Assembly (NCBI RefSeq): GCF_000220835.1
Contig: NZ_GL985606.1
Span: forward strand, 2,138,330 to 2,202,329
DNA: 64,000 nucleotides
Origin: Actinomyces sp. oral taxon 448 str. F0400
Lineage (GTDB): Bacteria > Actinomycetota > Actinomycetes > Actinomycetales > Actinomycetaceae
Direction of reading: 5' to 3'
Below are positions 46,887 through 55,577 of this stretch, in pieces (position 1 is the first letter of the stretch; the number at the start of each line of letters is the position of its first letter). Made by a program: the position numbers and the translations under genes. The notes beneath the pieces were generated by a model. The model did no database searches. It saw only the letters and a program-made list of their open reading frames with translations, and was not told where the DNA came from.

Positions 46887-48270
46887 CGGCCCGCTCGACG
46901 TCCTCGGCGGCGTCGGACAGGTCACTCACCGGCGTCGACCAGCGGCCCGCGAGCATGTCCGCAGCGACCCCGATGGCGAGGGCGAGCAGGGTCGGCATTA
47001 TCCAGCCCGTCGAATCATTCCACACTCCGGTCCGCGCCAGCAGGGCGCTCGGGGACCTCCAGCCCGCTTTGGACAGGGCCGAGACGAGGCCGAGGGCGCT
47101 GGCCACCGCCACGGGCCAGATGTAGGCGGTTCGCAGGCGGCCTGGCGCAACGACGTCAATGATGGCCGCCGCCACGAGAGCGATGGTGATGGGGTAGAGC
47201 AGCAGCGTCAGAGGCGAGACGATCGTGATGATGACCGCCAGACCCAGGTTGGACAGGACGAAGGCGCATCCGGCCCCGATGACGAGGTGGCGCCGGAAGC
47301 TCACTCTGGGAAGAGTCGCGTAGGCGTAGCCGGCCCAGGCGGATAGGAGACCGATGCTCGTCGTCAGGCAGGCCAGGGTGACGATCGCCGCGAAAACAAT
47401 GATGCCCGCGGATCCCAGGGCGTTGGACGCCGCCGTTCGCAGCAGCGCCGTGCCGTCATCGGCGGTGCCGTCGGTTCGCGCCCCGATCATCGCCAGGCCG
47501 ACGTACACGGCGGCCAGGCAGGCGGCCGCGATGACGCCCGCACCCGCAGTGCCGCGCACGATCCCGCCGATCGAGTCGATCCCGCGGGAGCGCAGCGTCT
47601 GAATCACGACAATGCCGAACACCGTCGCGGCCAGGACGTCCATAGTCAGGTAGCCCTGGGTCAGTCCAGTGCTAAAGGGGGAGGCGGCGTACGGGCCCGT
47701 GGCAGCGCGGTCGATGACATCCGCCCTCATCATGGTCGCGACGCACAGCACGGTGATGAGGGCCAGCAGCGCCGGGGTGAGCCACCGCCCAATGCGGTCT
47801 GCCATCCGGCTGGGTCGCAGGGCGATGAGGACAGAGACGGCCAGGAAGCCTGCGACGTGCGCCAGCAGCGCCCAGCGACCGGGATCCGCTCCGGCCAGCT
47901 CCAGCACGGGGCGTGTCGCGAGCTCGTAGGCGACGGTCACCACTCGCGGTATCGCGTAGAGCGGTCCGATCGACAGGTACACGGCCGCGGGTGCGACCGC
48001 GCCGAAACGCCTGCCCGCACGACGCGCGAGCCCGAGAATGCCTTCGCCGGAGGTGGATACGGCGATGACCGCGACCAGCGGCAGGAGCACCCCGGTCATG
48101 AGGAACCCCGCCATGACCGCGGGAAGCTCGATCCCCGCGGAGGCGCCGAGCACCGGTGGGAAAATGAGATTGCCCGCGCCGAAGAACAGAGCGAACAGCA
48201 TGAGGCCTGTGACGACGGTCGTCCCGACGCGGCCGGTGACGGCCCGGGCGATTCGCGCTGGTCGGCTCAT
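46855..48270 (-). CDS. brnQ: Branched-chain amino acid:cation symporter BrnQ
   Basis: Cytoplasmic-membrane importer of Leu, Ile and Val driven by Na+ or H+. The 471-residue protein has about 12 helices. The first reads MLFALFFGAGNLIFPPVLGASAG, the BrnQ signature, followed by IGPLYAIPRVVTVAYE and GYLTMDVLAATVFGIVV. The C-terminal 30 residues are hydrophilic. It is 35 nt downstream of dapF and may be co-transcribed. leuCD elsewhere in the window also serves leucine supply. Confidence 0.93.
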   Translation of the reverse strand: MSRPARIARAVTGRVGTTVVTGLMLFALFFGAGNLIFPPVLGASAGIELPAVMAGFLMTGVLLPLVAVIAVSTSGEGILGLARRAGRRFGAVAPAAVYLSIGPLYAIPRVVTVAYELATRPVLELAGADPGRWALLAHVAGFLAVSVLIALRPSRMADRIGRWLTPALLALITVLCVATMMRADVIDRAATGPYAASPFSTGLTQGYLTMDVLAATVFGIVVIQTLRSRGIDSIGGIVRGTAGAGVIAAACLAAVYVGLAMIGARTDGTADDGTALLRTAASNALGSAGIIVFAAIVTLACLTTSIGLLSAWAGYAYATLPRVSFRRHLVIGAGCAFVLSNLGLAVIITIVSPLTLLLYPITIALVAAAIIDVVAPGRLRTAYIWPVAVASALGLVSALSKAGWRSPSALLARTGVWNDSTGWIMPTLLALAIGVAADMLAGRWSTPVSDLSDAAEDVERAVTGAPAAPRE

Positions 48271-48305
48271 GGGGGTTCGTCCTCGGTCCGGGCACTGGCA
48301 GGGGG

Positions 48306-49292
48306 TCAGGATGGGCGGGTGCCCGCAGACGAGGGGCCGCCGACGGTTACGCGCCCGGTGATCTCGGCGGGCCCGGTCAGCAGGACGGTAGCGCCCTCGG
48401 CGAAGGGATCAGCCCCTACATGGACTCCGATCTCCCCCCCGGGCACCCGGAGCAGGTACTCCTCGGGCGCGCCATCGCCCGCCCACACGTGCAGCGCCAC
48501 GGCCACGGCGCAGCAGCCGGTACCGCATGAGCGCGTCTCCCCCACGCCGCGCTCCAGGATGCGCACGCGCGCCCGCCCCACCTGCTCACCGGCCGCGTCA
48601 TCCTCCCCCAGCGGTACGACGAGCTCGAGATTGGTACCCTCCGGCGGCTCGGGCTCGTAAACGACCGGTGCGCCCGAGTCGGTCAGGCCCGTGAAAACCG
48701 CCGCATCGAGCTCCTCCTCCCCGCCGAGGGCGACCACCGTGTGCGGGTTGGGCATCACGATGGACAGCCCTGCCCTCTCACCCTCCAGGCCGGGGACGAC
48801 AACGGCGGTGTCCCAGCCCTCCGCCTCGGCATCGGCCAGGGCGCCGTCGGGCGGGGACAGGCGCGCTGGCCCCATGTCGACCGTCCACAGGTCCCCCACG
48901 CGGGTGACGGTGCGCGCGCCCCCGCGCGTGCCGATCGTGATCGATCCCCCCTCCCCGACGTCCGCCAGCCCTTCGGCGTCCAGGACGGCGGCGAACAGGC
49001 GGGAGGCATTGCCACACATCTCGGCCACGGAGCCATCGGCGTTGTAGTAGTCCATGAACCACTCGGCCTCGGGCACGGCCTCATGGAAGGCCTGCGCACC
49101 CGGCAGGGCGGCCGTGCGCACGACCCGCACGAGCCCGTCGGCGCCGAACCCCGCGCGCCGGTCGCACACGGCGGTGACGTCGGCGGCGCTCACGGGCACC
49201 CGGCGCTCGGGGTCGACGAGCATGAGGAAATCATTCTCGGTGCCATGACCCTTGATGAGCTCATGGCCGGTCAGGCCGGGGGCAGTAGTCAT
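48306..49292 (-). CDS. dapF: Diaminopimelate epimerase
   Basis: Cofactor-free epimerase making meso-diaminopimelate for lysine and possibly cell wall. The 328-residue protein has KGHGTENDFLMLVDP at the N-terminus and the two catalytic Cys in EMCGNASRLFAAVL and TRSCGTGCCAVAVALHVW. The first site reads CGNAS where most enzymes have CGNG. It is about 40 residues longer than typical because of loops in the second lobe. The gene is 10 nt after miaA and follows a TAGGCT that overlaps the miaA stop. Confidence 0.93.
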   Translation of the reverse strand: MTTAPGLTGHELIKGHGTENDFLMLVDPERRVPVSAADVTAVCDRRAGFGADGLVRVVRTAALPGAQAFHEAVPEAEWFMDYYNADGSVAEMCGNASRLFAAVLDAEGLADVGEGGSITIGTRGGARTVTRVGDLWTVDMGPARLSPPDGALADAEAEGWDTAVVVPGLEGERAGLSIVMPNPHTVVALGGEEELDAAVFTGLTDSGAPVVYEPEPPEGTNLELVVPLGEDDAAGEQVGRARVRILERGVGETRSCGTGCCAVAVALHVWAGDGAPEEYLLRVPGGEIGVHVGADPFAEGATVLLTGPAEITGRVTVGGPSSAGTRPS

Positions 49293-49305
49293 GGTCCTCA
49301 GCCTA
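49292..49305 (-). promoter_or_regulatory. Possible leaderless promoter of dapF
   Basis: TAGGCT (49300-49305) is 7 nt before the dapF ATG. Its TAG is also the miaA stop codon, so chance is more likely than at the other sites. Confidence 0.25.
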
Positions 49306-50304
49306 GGCGACGCCGCGGCCGCTCTCGTCCGCCCGAGCGACCAGGCGAACTGCCTGACGCGTCACGCGTTCGCGTTCGCCGGGCAGCCATCGCCCTCGCG
49401 CGTCGAGGCCGACGTCGAGCCAATGGATCCGAGGGTCGCGACGGAACCACGTGAACTGGTGCGAGGCCAGCCGGCGGGTCGCCCGGGCGGTGAGCTCCAC
49501 GGCCCGCTCCCGGGTGATCCGCCCGGCAAGCAGGTCGATGGCCTGGGCGTAGCCGATGGCCCGTGAGGCGGTTGTGCCCCGAGTCAGACCCGCCGCCACA
49601 AGGTTCTCCACCTCCTCACGCAGCCCGGCGGCGAACATGTCGGCGGCGCGCGCGTCGATGCGCGCCTCCAGGGCGGCGCGGTCGGGGCGCAGTGCCAGGT
49701 GGAGTGTCGGGGCGACGTCCTCGTAGCGGGGCAGCGTGGCGGAGAAGGGCCTGCCGGTGACGGCGAGGACCTCCAGAGCCCGTACGATTCTGCGCGTGTC
49801 GGCCGGGTCGATGCGTCGGGCCGAGTCGGGATCCTCCCCCTCCAACTCCTCCCAGAGCCGGCGCGTCCCCTCGTGGCGCGCGCGCCCCTGAAGATCCGCA
49901 CGCACGGCCGGGTCGGTGCCGGGGAACTCGAGGGCGTCGGTGACCGCGCGCACGTACAGGCCCGAGCCGCCGACGATGAGAGCACGGGCGCCACGCGCCT
50001 CGATGGCGTCCAGGTCGGTGCGCGCATGGCGCTGGTAGGCGGCGACACTTGCATCCTCATGCACGTCCAGGACGTCGACCTGGTGATGGGGGTAGCCGCG
50101 GCGGCCGGCGGCCGGCACCTTGGCGGTGCCGATGTCCATGCCGCGGTAGAGCTGGAAGGCATCGGCGTTGAGCACCTCGACGCCGACGCCCGCCGCCGGG
50201 CCGTCCTCCCTCCGGGTGAGGGCGTCGGCGAGGTCGAGCGCCAGCTCCGACTTGCCGGTGGCCGTGGGACCGACGATGACCACGCGGACGGACGGCGGGC
50301 TCAC
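49303..50304 (-). CDS. miaA: tRNA dimethylallyltransferase
   Basis: Adds the isopentenyl group to A37 of tRNAs reading UNN codons. GTG 50304 (SPPSVRVVIVGPTATGKS) gives 333 residues; the longer frame adds an unrelated tail. The P-loop is GPTATGKSELALDLA. Other landmarks are NADAFQLYRGMDIGTAK, HHQVDVLD, IVGGSGLYVRAV, DTRRIVRALEV and the C-terminal YAQAIDLLAGRIT ... ATRRLASHQFTWFRRD. It lies downstream of two YbjN genes and upstream of dapF. Confidence 0.96.
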   Translation of the reverse strand: MSPPSVRVVIVGPTATGKSELALDLADALTRREDGPAAGVGVEVLNADAFQLYRGMDIGTAKVPAAGRRGYPHHQVDVLDVHEDASVAAYQRHARTDLDAIEARGARALIVGGSGLYVRAVTDALEFPGTDPAVRADLQGRARHEGTRRLWEELEGEDPDSARRIDPADTRRIVRALEVLAVTGRPFSATLPRYEDVAPTLHLALRPDRAALEARIDARAADMFAAGLREEVENLVAAGLTRGTTASRAIGYAQAIDLLAGRITRERAVELTARATRRLASHQFTWFRRDPRIHWLDVGLDARGRWLPGERERVTRQAVRLVARADESGRGVA

Positions 50305-50348
50305 CGTGGCATCCTCGGAACCCCCGAAACCTCTTCCATCCGCCGCCT

Positions 50349-51029
50349 TCACAGCTCGGGCAGGAGGGGACGCACGAGGCTTAGTGCCTGCGTGCACGAG
50401 GACAGGGCGGTTTCCAGGTGGAGGCGCAACTGGGTGTCGGTGACCCCCGAGCTGAGGTCGACGAGGTAGGTGGCGCGCACCAGCGGGCCGGCCGGGGAGT
50501 CAATGATGGAGACGGTCGGGAAGAACTTGTCACGATTCCAGTCGTTGACGCTGGCGGCGAGCTCGTCGCGCAGCCCCTCGCCGACCGGCTCCTCCCAATC
50601 CCCCGACACCAGGAGCCACCCCTCGTGCCCGTCGGGGATCTCGATGACGAAGGGGTAGGTGTCCCAGGTGCCCAGCAGGCACGGATGCCCCGATTCCGCA
50701 TGACGCTGCACCCCGTAGCCCATGACGTCGGTGATCATCGCCTCCATGCGATCCAGCGTGAGTCCACTGGTAGCCTCCACCTCGTCCTCCGGGCTCGACG
50801 TCGTGCGCTCTCTTTGGACGGAGTGCGTTTCGTCGTCCTCGGAACTGGAGTCAGCCTCGCCCGTCGTCGCCAGCTCGGCGGCGAGCGGGGAGGAGTCGTG
50901 CCCGCTGGGACGGACGGCGTCACGAGGAACGGCGGCCCGTCCCGTCGGGCGCGGGCCACCGGCGGGTGCTCGAACGCGGCCCTGGTGCTGGCCCAGAAGC
51001 CGGGCGAGGAGGTCACTCAGACGGCTCAT
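50349..51029 (-). CDS. YbjN domain-containing protein, long form
   Basis: Cytoplasmic protein of 226 residues. The N-terminal 95 residues are low-complexity (Ser/Glu/Asp-rich, EADSSSEDDETHSVQ). The C-terminal 130 form the YbjN/secretion-chaperone-like fold (LDRMEAMITDVMGYGV ... WDTYPFVIEIPDG ... DWNRDKFFPTVSII). The ATG at 51029 overlaps the stop of its shorter upstream paralogue (ATGA). YbjN proteins are ubiquitous near miaA in actinobacteria; their role is poorly defined. Confidence 0.8.
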   Translation of the reverse strand: MSRLSDLLARLLGQHQGRVRAPAGGPRPTGRAAVPRDAVRPSGHDSSPLAAELATTGEADSSSEDDETHSVQRERTTSSPEDEVEATSGLTLDRMEAMITDVMGYGVQRHAESGHPCLLGTWDTYPFVIEIPDGHEGWLLVSGDWEEPVGEGLRDELAASVNDWNRDKFFPTVSIIDSPAGPLVRATYLVDLSSGVTDTQLRLHLETALSSCTQALSLVRPLLPEL

Positions 51030-51505
51030 GGCTCGAGCCTGCCGCGCAGCGGGTCCGGGAAGAGGTCCTCGGCCTCCCGCATGAGTGCCACGATGAGGCG
51101 GCAGCCGGTCAGGACGAAATCCCCGAGCTGGGCATCGGTCATGCCGGCCTCGAGAGGGTAGGTGACCTCGCCGTGGAGCCGGACGACACCGCCGTCGGCA
51201 ATGGTCAGGTACGCCTTGGGACCGATGCGGGTGGCATTCCACTCCTCGACCAGACGACGCAGCTCGGTGAGATGCTCGGTGTCGGCGATGCGGTGCCACA
51301 CGCCACGCAGCTGCAGTGCCCGCGTGTCCTGGAAGATGGTGTGAACGGTGACATAGCGCCACGGGATGCCGATGTCACCCTCGTCATCAAGGAAGAAGCG
51401 CAGTCCCAACTCACGCACGCAGGCCATGATGCGGTCGACATCCACCGGCGCCGGGACGGCAGGGGCGGGCGCGTCGGCGGCGCTCATGGGCTTAGAGCGA
51501 GTCAT
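51026..51505 (-). CDS. YbjN domain-containing protein, short form
   Basis: 159-residue single-domain YbjN-family protein. DVDRIMACVRELGLRFFLDDEGDIGIPWRYVTVHTIF and EWNATRIGPKAYLTIADGGVVRLHGEVTYPLEAGM parallel the second half of the downstream gene, so the pair looks like a tandem duplication. ATG 51505 lies 6 nt after TAGGCT and is probably leaderless. Coupling by ATGA suggests the two proteins act together. Confidence 0.8.
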   Translation of the reverse strand: MTRSKPMSAADAPAPAVPAPVDVDRIMACVRELGLRFFLDDEGDIGIPWRYVTVHTIFQDTRALQLRGVWHRIADTEHLTELRRLVEEWNATRIGPKAYLTIADGGVVRLHGEVTYPLEAGMTDAQLGDFVLTGCRLIVALMREAEDLFPDPLRGRLEP

Positions 51506-51517
51506 ACAGCCAGCCTA
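51505..51517 (-). promoter_or_regulatory. Candidate leaderless promoter of the YbjN pair
   Basis: Minus-strand TAGGCT (51512-51517) is 6 nt from the ATG at 51505. No Shine-Dalgarno is present. Confidence 0.45.
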
Positions 51518-51611
51518 ACGGGCCCGACCGGCGACAGCGGAGTCCGACGCCATGGTAGGGGCCACTCTCGCCGCGAGCGGAGGAGGGACGCGGGCTGAGG
51601 AAGACCCTGGA

Positions 51612-52169
51612 TCACCCGGCGGCGGGAGCCTGGGGTGTCGAGCCTTCCGTGCGGGCCTGCCCGGCGATGGCGTCGACAGCGGCGTTGAAGGCGGCAGAGG
51701 TCTTGGAGGCGCCCGCGAGCGCGGTCACGTGCGCGTCCTCCACACTGCGGCCGACCACAGCGCCATCGACCTCCTGGGTGAATCCGTCGATGTAACCCTG
51801 GGATTTGGAGGTGAAGGGGTGCCCGGTGACCTCGACGGCGGTGATGTATCCGGACTCCAGCGTGAGCGCCACGTCGATCGAGTCCTCCTCGACGAGATCG
51901 TCGACGACTCCGTACGACTCGCTGGCCGTGTACCTGCCGTCGGCGTACGGGCCGCTGGTCGGGGTCGGCGCCGCGGTGGGAGACGCCGAGGCGGTGCCCG
52001 ATGCGGTCGTCTGAGGCGGGTCGGCCGTCTGCGCCCTGCCGGCGTACTCGTCGTCACCGGGCGTCGTGCTCCCGCCGCCGCAGCCGACAAGGCCTGCTGC
52101 GGCCAGGACGGCGCCGGCCGCGGCCGCGACTCTACGCGCGGCCGGGCCCGCCGTCTCGTGCGTGCTCAC
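51612..52169 (-). CDS. FMN-binding domain lipoprotein of the iron operon
   Basis: Surface lipoprotein of 185 residues. The signal peptide ends in the lipobox LVGC with lipidated Cys30, followed by a Thr/Ser/Pro-rich linker (31-75) and an FMN_bind domain (about 76-175). AGASKTSAAF fits the flavinylation motif, with Thr157 the probable FMN-linked residue. It is last in the FTR1-P19 operon, its GTG overlapping the ATPase stop (GTGA). An ApbE flavin transferase is encoded just beyond the operon. I infer an electron carrier, perhaps reducing Fe(III). Confidence 0.82.
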   Translation of the reverse strand: MSTHETAGPAARRVAAAAGAVLAAAGLVGCGGGSTTPGDDEYAGRAQTADPPQTTASGTASASPTAAPTPTSGPYADGRYTASESYGVVDDLVEEDSIDVALTLESGYITAVEVTGHPFTSKSQGYIDGFTQEVDGAVVGRSVEDAHVTALAGASKTSAAFNAAVDAIAGQARTEGSTPQAPAAG

Positions 52170-52930
52170 TCGTGCTCCTCTCGCTCACCATCGGCCCGCG
52201 TCACGGTGCCCTGCCGGGCGGAGGTGTCTCCGCCGAAGTCGAGCATATTGCGTTCGCGCCTCGACTCGGACGCCTCGTTGGTCCTCTCCCCCACGAGTCT
52301 GCCGTGATTGAGGAGGATTTCGCGCTGAGCGTTGGAGGCGACGTGGGCGTCGTGGGTGACGACGATGAGAGTCGTGCCCTGCCGGTGGAGGCGATGGAAG
52401 ATGTCGAGGACGAGTTGCTCGTTGGTCTCGTCGAGATTCCCGGTGGGTTCGTCGGCCAGGATGATCTCAGGATGGTTGATGAGGGCGCGGGCGATGCACA
52501 CGCGCTGCTGCTCGCCGCCGGACAGCTGCGAGGGCAAGTGGTGGGCTCGGTCCCCCAGACCCACATTCTCCAGGGCCTCCATGGCCTCCTTCTGGTCCGT
52601 CATCGAATGGTAGTACTGCGCCACCATGACATTCTCGACGGCTGTCAGATGCGCGATAAGGTGGAACTGCTGGAAGACCAGGCCGATGACATTCTTGCGG
52701 ATGTCGGTGAGCTGGGACGCGTTGAGGCGCCCGAGCTCGCGCCCGTCAAGGGTGACGGTGCCCTTGGTGGGCGTGTCCATGCAGCCGATGATGTTCATCA
52801 GCGTCGTCTTGCCCGAGCCTGAGGAGCCGACGATGGCCAGCCATTCGCCCTTCTCGACGTCGAGGCTGAGGTCATCCACCGCGTGGAGCTCGCCATAGAT
52901 CTTGTACACGTGGGACAGCTGGAGCAGCAT
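52166..52930 (-). CDS. ABC transporter ATPase, MacB/LolD type, iron operon
   Basis: Nucleotide-binding subunit of 254 residues. Walker A GSSGSGKTTLMNIIG, Q-loop VFQQFHL, signature LSGGEQQRVCIARAL, Walker B IILADEPTGNLDE and switch His in VTHDAH are all present. Sequence type matches MacB/LolD/FtsE ATPases that act as mechanotransmitters and not importers. It serves the two FtsX-type permeases immediately upstream. A 30-residue charged tail (ESRRERN ... EREEHE) is extra. Confidence 0.92.
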   Translation of the reverse strand: MLLQLSHVYKIYGELHAVDDLSLDVEKGEWLAIVGSSGSGKTTLMNIIGCMDTPTKGTVTLDGRELGRLNASQLTDIRKNVIGLVFQQFHLIAHLTAVENVMVAQYYHSMTDQKEAMEALENVGLGDRAHHLPSQLSGGEQQRVCIARALINHPEIILADEPTGNLDETNEQLVLDIFHRLHRQGTTLIVVTHDAHVASNAQREILLNHGRLVGERTNEASESRRERNMLDFGGDTSARQGTVTRADGEREEHE

Positions 52931-52931
52931 G

Positions 52932-54236
52932 TCATTCCTCCCTCAGGACGAGCGCGGGGTCGATGCGCGAGGCGCGGCGCACCGGAGAGTACGAGGCGAT
53001 GACGGCGACGAGGGCCGTCATCAGGATGGCCAGCACCGCCAGCCACCAGCGGAAGCCCAGAGGCTGCTCGAAGACGCCGACGGACACGGCCACCGCCAGG
53101 GCGTAGCCGACCGCCGTGCCCGTGACACCGCCGATGGCGCCGAGTGCGGCCGCCTCGCAGTAGAACTCGAGGCTGATGGCGCGCCCGGAGGCGCCCAGGG
53201 CCTTGCGCAGACCGATCTCGTTGCGCCGCTCGGAGACGATGACGGTCATCGTGGTCGACACTCCGACGAGCGTGAGGGCCAGGACGATAAGTGAGACGAC
53301 CCAGAACAGGGTGTCGAGCATGGTGATGATGCGCGAGTCGCCGGAGGTGATCTTGGAGACCGGCTCAGCCTGGATGCCGTCGGAGGAGGCCTGGGCGGCG
53401 TCGACGATGGATGACATCGGAGCGGAGGACGTGTCCACCGAGTATTCGATGACGTCGTAGCCGGCGTCCGCCGTCCCCGTGAGCGCGTCGACGTCCCCCT
53501 CGTTGGCGTAGATGATGTCATCCTCATCGCCGCCGGTATCGACGATGCCGGAGACCCGCCACTCGACCTGACCGGCGGCCGAGCCGCCCGCACCATTTAC
53601 TCCGCCCGTCGCGGCGGAGCCGGTGGGGGCCGCACTCGGCGTCGCGGGGGCCGTCGCGCTGGCCGCGGCCCTCTCGCCGGAGGCGAGCCGCAGGTTATCG
53701 CTGGAGAGGTACTCGGCGCTCACGCCGGAGCCGACCGTCAGGCCGGCGGCGTCGGCGACGTCGAGGCCGACGAGCACCTCACCCGCGGCCGGCCAGTCGC
53801 CCTGGACCTCCCACTGCCCGTTGAGGCTCCTGACCCGGTCGACGTCGATGCCGGCGACCATGTAGGGGCTCTTGTTGACCCGGACCGTCTCATAGCGGTA
53901 CGAAGCGGTGCTCACCTGGCTCGCCGTCGTGCCGGTGGCCGAGGCGATCGCCTCGGTGGCGGCGTCGACGCCCGCCTGGTCGATCCGCGCGGTCCCGGAG
54001 TCGGCGGAAGCGGGGACGACGATGAGATTGGCGCCGAACTGGCGCATCTGAGCGCTCATCTGGGCGGGCACGGCCAGGCAGACGGCGGCGAGGCAGAACA
54101 GCGTCGCCGCGCCGACCGCGGAGGATAGGACGGCCGCCAGGACCCGGCTGCGACGCCGGAACATGGAGCCCAGGAGCATGGTGACGAACATGCGTCGGTT
54201 CGTCATGGCGCGGCTCTTCTTCTTTGTTCCACTCAC
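52932..54236 (-). CDS. FtsX/MacB-type ABC permease B, iron operon
   Basis: Membrane protein of 434 residues with the MacB topology: one N-terminal helix (VLAAVLSSAVGAATLFCLAA), a large extracellular domain (about 55-305) and three C-terminal helices of an FtsX domain (LIVLALTLVGVSTTMTVI, NEIGLRKALGASGRAI). The GTG at 54236 has GGAGG and lies 5 nt after the previous stop. The extracellular domain carries an Ala/Thr/Gly-rich insertion (SATAPATPSAAPTG). Its final codons nearly touch the ATPase gene. Confidence 0.85.
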   Translation of the reverse strand: MSGTKKKSRAMTNRRMFVTMLLGSMFRRRSRVLAAVLSSAVGAATLFCLAAVCLAVPAQMSAQMRQFGANLIVVPASADSGTARIDQAGVDAATEAIASATGTTASQVSTASYRYETVRVNKSPYMVAGIDVDRVRSLNGQWEVQGDWPAAGEVLVGLDVADAAGLTVGSGVSAEYLSSDNLRLASGERAAASATAPATPSAAPTGSAATGGVNGAGGSAAGQVEWRVSGIVDTGGDEDDIIYANEGDVDALTGTADAGYDVIEYSVDTSSAPMSSIVDAAQASSDGIQAEPVSKITSGDSRIITMLDTLFWVVSLIVLALTLVGVSTTMTVIVSERRNEIGLRKALGASGRAISLEFYCEAAALGAIGGVTGTAVGYALAVAVSVGVFEQPLGFRWWLAVLAILMTALVAVIASYSPVRRASRIDPALVLREE

Positions 54237-54241
54237 GCCTC

Positions 54242-55531
54242 TCACCTCCGATGCAGGGCCGTGGCCGGTTGGATGCGCAGAATGGAGCGCATGGAGGAGG
54301 TGGTCGCCGCCAGGAGGACGACGGCGATGAGCAGGGCGACGAGAACGAAGACCATCGGGCGCATGGTGATCGAGGAGTCGAAGACGACCCTCCCGATCAC
54401 TTGCGCCAGGCCCGAGCCGATGGCGGCGCCGACTGCCAGGCCGATCACCCCGATCACAGCGGTCTCCCCCAGGATCATCCTGATGACCGAGGCCGAGGAG
54501 GCGCCGATGGCTTTCAGGAGGGCGAACTCGCCCGTGCGTTCGACGAGGGAGGCGGTGGACAGCGAGGCGACGGCGAGGGCGGCGGCCACCAGGGACAGGC
54601 CGGTCATGAGAATCATGAGGGCCTGAGTCTTCTCGAGCACGTTGCCTTCGACGGCCGAGACCTGGCGCACCTGCTTGGCGACCGAACCGGTGATGACCTC
54701 CTCGATCTGGTAGGCGATCGAGGACGGGTAGGCGGTGCAGTACCAGGTCTCCCAATCCGCCTGGGACAGGAGCTTTGGGTTGGCGGCGGCCTTGCGGGAC
54801 AGCTCGTTCTCCGGAGTGGTCAGAGCCTTGACCTCGATCTGCTCGATCTGCCCGGCGTGGCCGGACAGGTCCTGGATGTCGGCTAGGGGTGCGTAAAGCG
54901 TCTTGTCGTCGTCATCACCGGAGGTGTACACGCCGGTGACGGTGAGCTCTCTCGTACCGCTCGCCCCGCCCAGGGTGATGGTGTCCCCCGTGCTCACGCC
55001 CAGCTGGGAGGCGAGCGTGCGGCCCACGACGGCCTCGTCGGCGTCGTCGTCGGGCCAGGCGCCTTCGAGCGTCCACCACGAGCGCAGAGTCGTCACGCCG
55101 GCGGTCACGTGATCGCCGGTGGACAGCGCCAGGTCCTTGTTGAACCAGGTCCCGTCCACGCGCACCGTGCCGCCGTCGGTCGAGCCCGAGGCCACGTCGA
55201 GGTGGGCGGTGAGCGAGGGGGCGAAGTCGATGATGTTGTAGGCCCAGAAGATCGTTTTGATATTGCCGACCTCGCCTTCATCGAGGAAGGAGGTCGGGTC
55301 GGGCTCGTCGCCGGTGTCGTACAGGTCGGAGACGACGGCGTCGGCCTTGGGCTGGACGATGATATTAGAGCCGTAGGTGGTCAGCTCGGCGTTGAGCTTG
55401 TCGCCCACGTCGAGGACCACGCCGAGCATCGCCACCGAGATCGCGGTGGACAGGGCGACCGTCAGGGCGATCAGACCGCGGCGGCGGGGCTGGCGGGTGA
55501 AGGAGCGGGAGACGAGTCTGGCGAAGAACAT
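54242..55531 (-). CDS. FtsX/MacB-type ABC permease A, iron operon
   Basis: Permease of 429 residues with one N-terminal helix (GLIALTVALSTAISVAMLGVVLDV), an extracellular domain (about 45-300) and three helices of an FtsX domain (SLVERTGEFALLKAIGASSASVIRM). It pairs with permease B. ATG 55531 follows AAGGAG. Paired FtsX permeases with one ATPase are a standard part of P19-FTR1 clusters. What they move, or which periplasmic partner they drive, is not established. Confidence 0.85.
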   Translation of the reverse strand: MFFARLVSRSFTRQPRRRGLIALTVALSTAISVAMLGVVLDVGDKLNAELTTYGSNIIVQPKADAVVSDLYDTGDEPDPTSFLDEGEVGNIKTIFWAYNIIDFAPSLTAHLDVASGSTDGGTVRVDGTWFNKDLALSTGDHVTAGVTTLRSWWTLEGAWPDDDADEAVVGRTLASQLGVSTGDTITLGGASGTRELTVTGVYTSGDDDDKTLYAPLADIQDLSGHAGQIEQIEVKALTTPENELSRKAAANPKLLSQADWETWYCTAYPSSIAYQIEEVITGSVAKQVRQVSAVEGNVLEKTQALMILMTGLSLVAAALAVASLSTASLVERTGEFALLKAIGASSASVIRMILGETAVIGVIGLAVGAAIGSGLAQVIGRVVFDSSITMRPMVFVLVALLIAVVLLAATTSSMRSILRIQPATALHRR

Positions 55532-55577
55532 CAGTGCTCCTTCCAGAGGCAAGCTGCGCAGCGGGTCGTGCAGGCGT

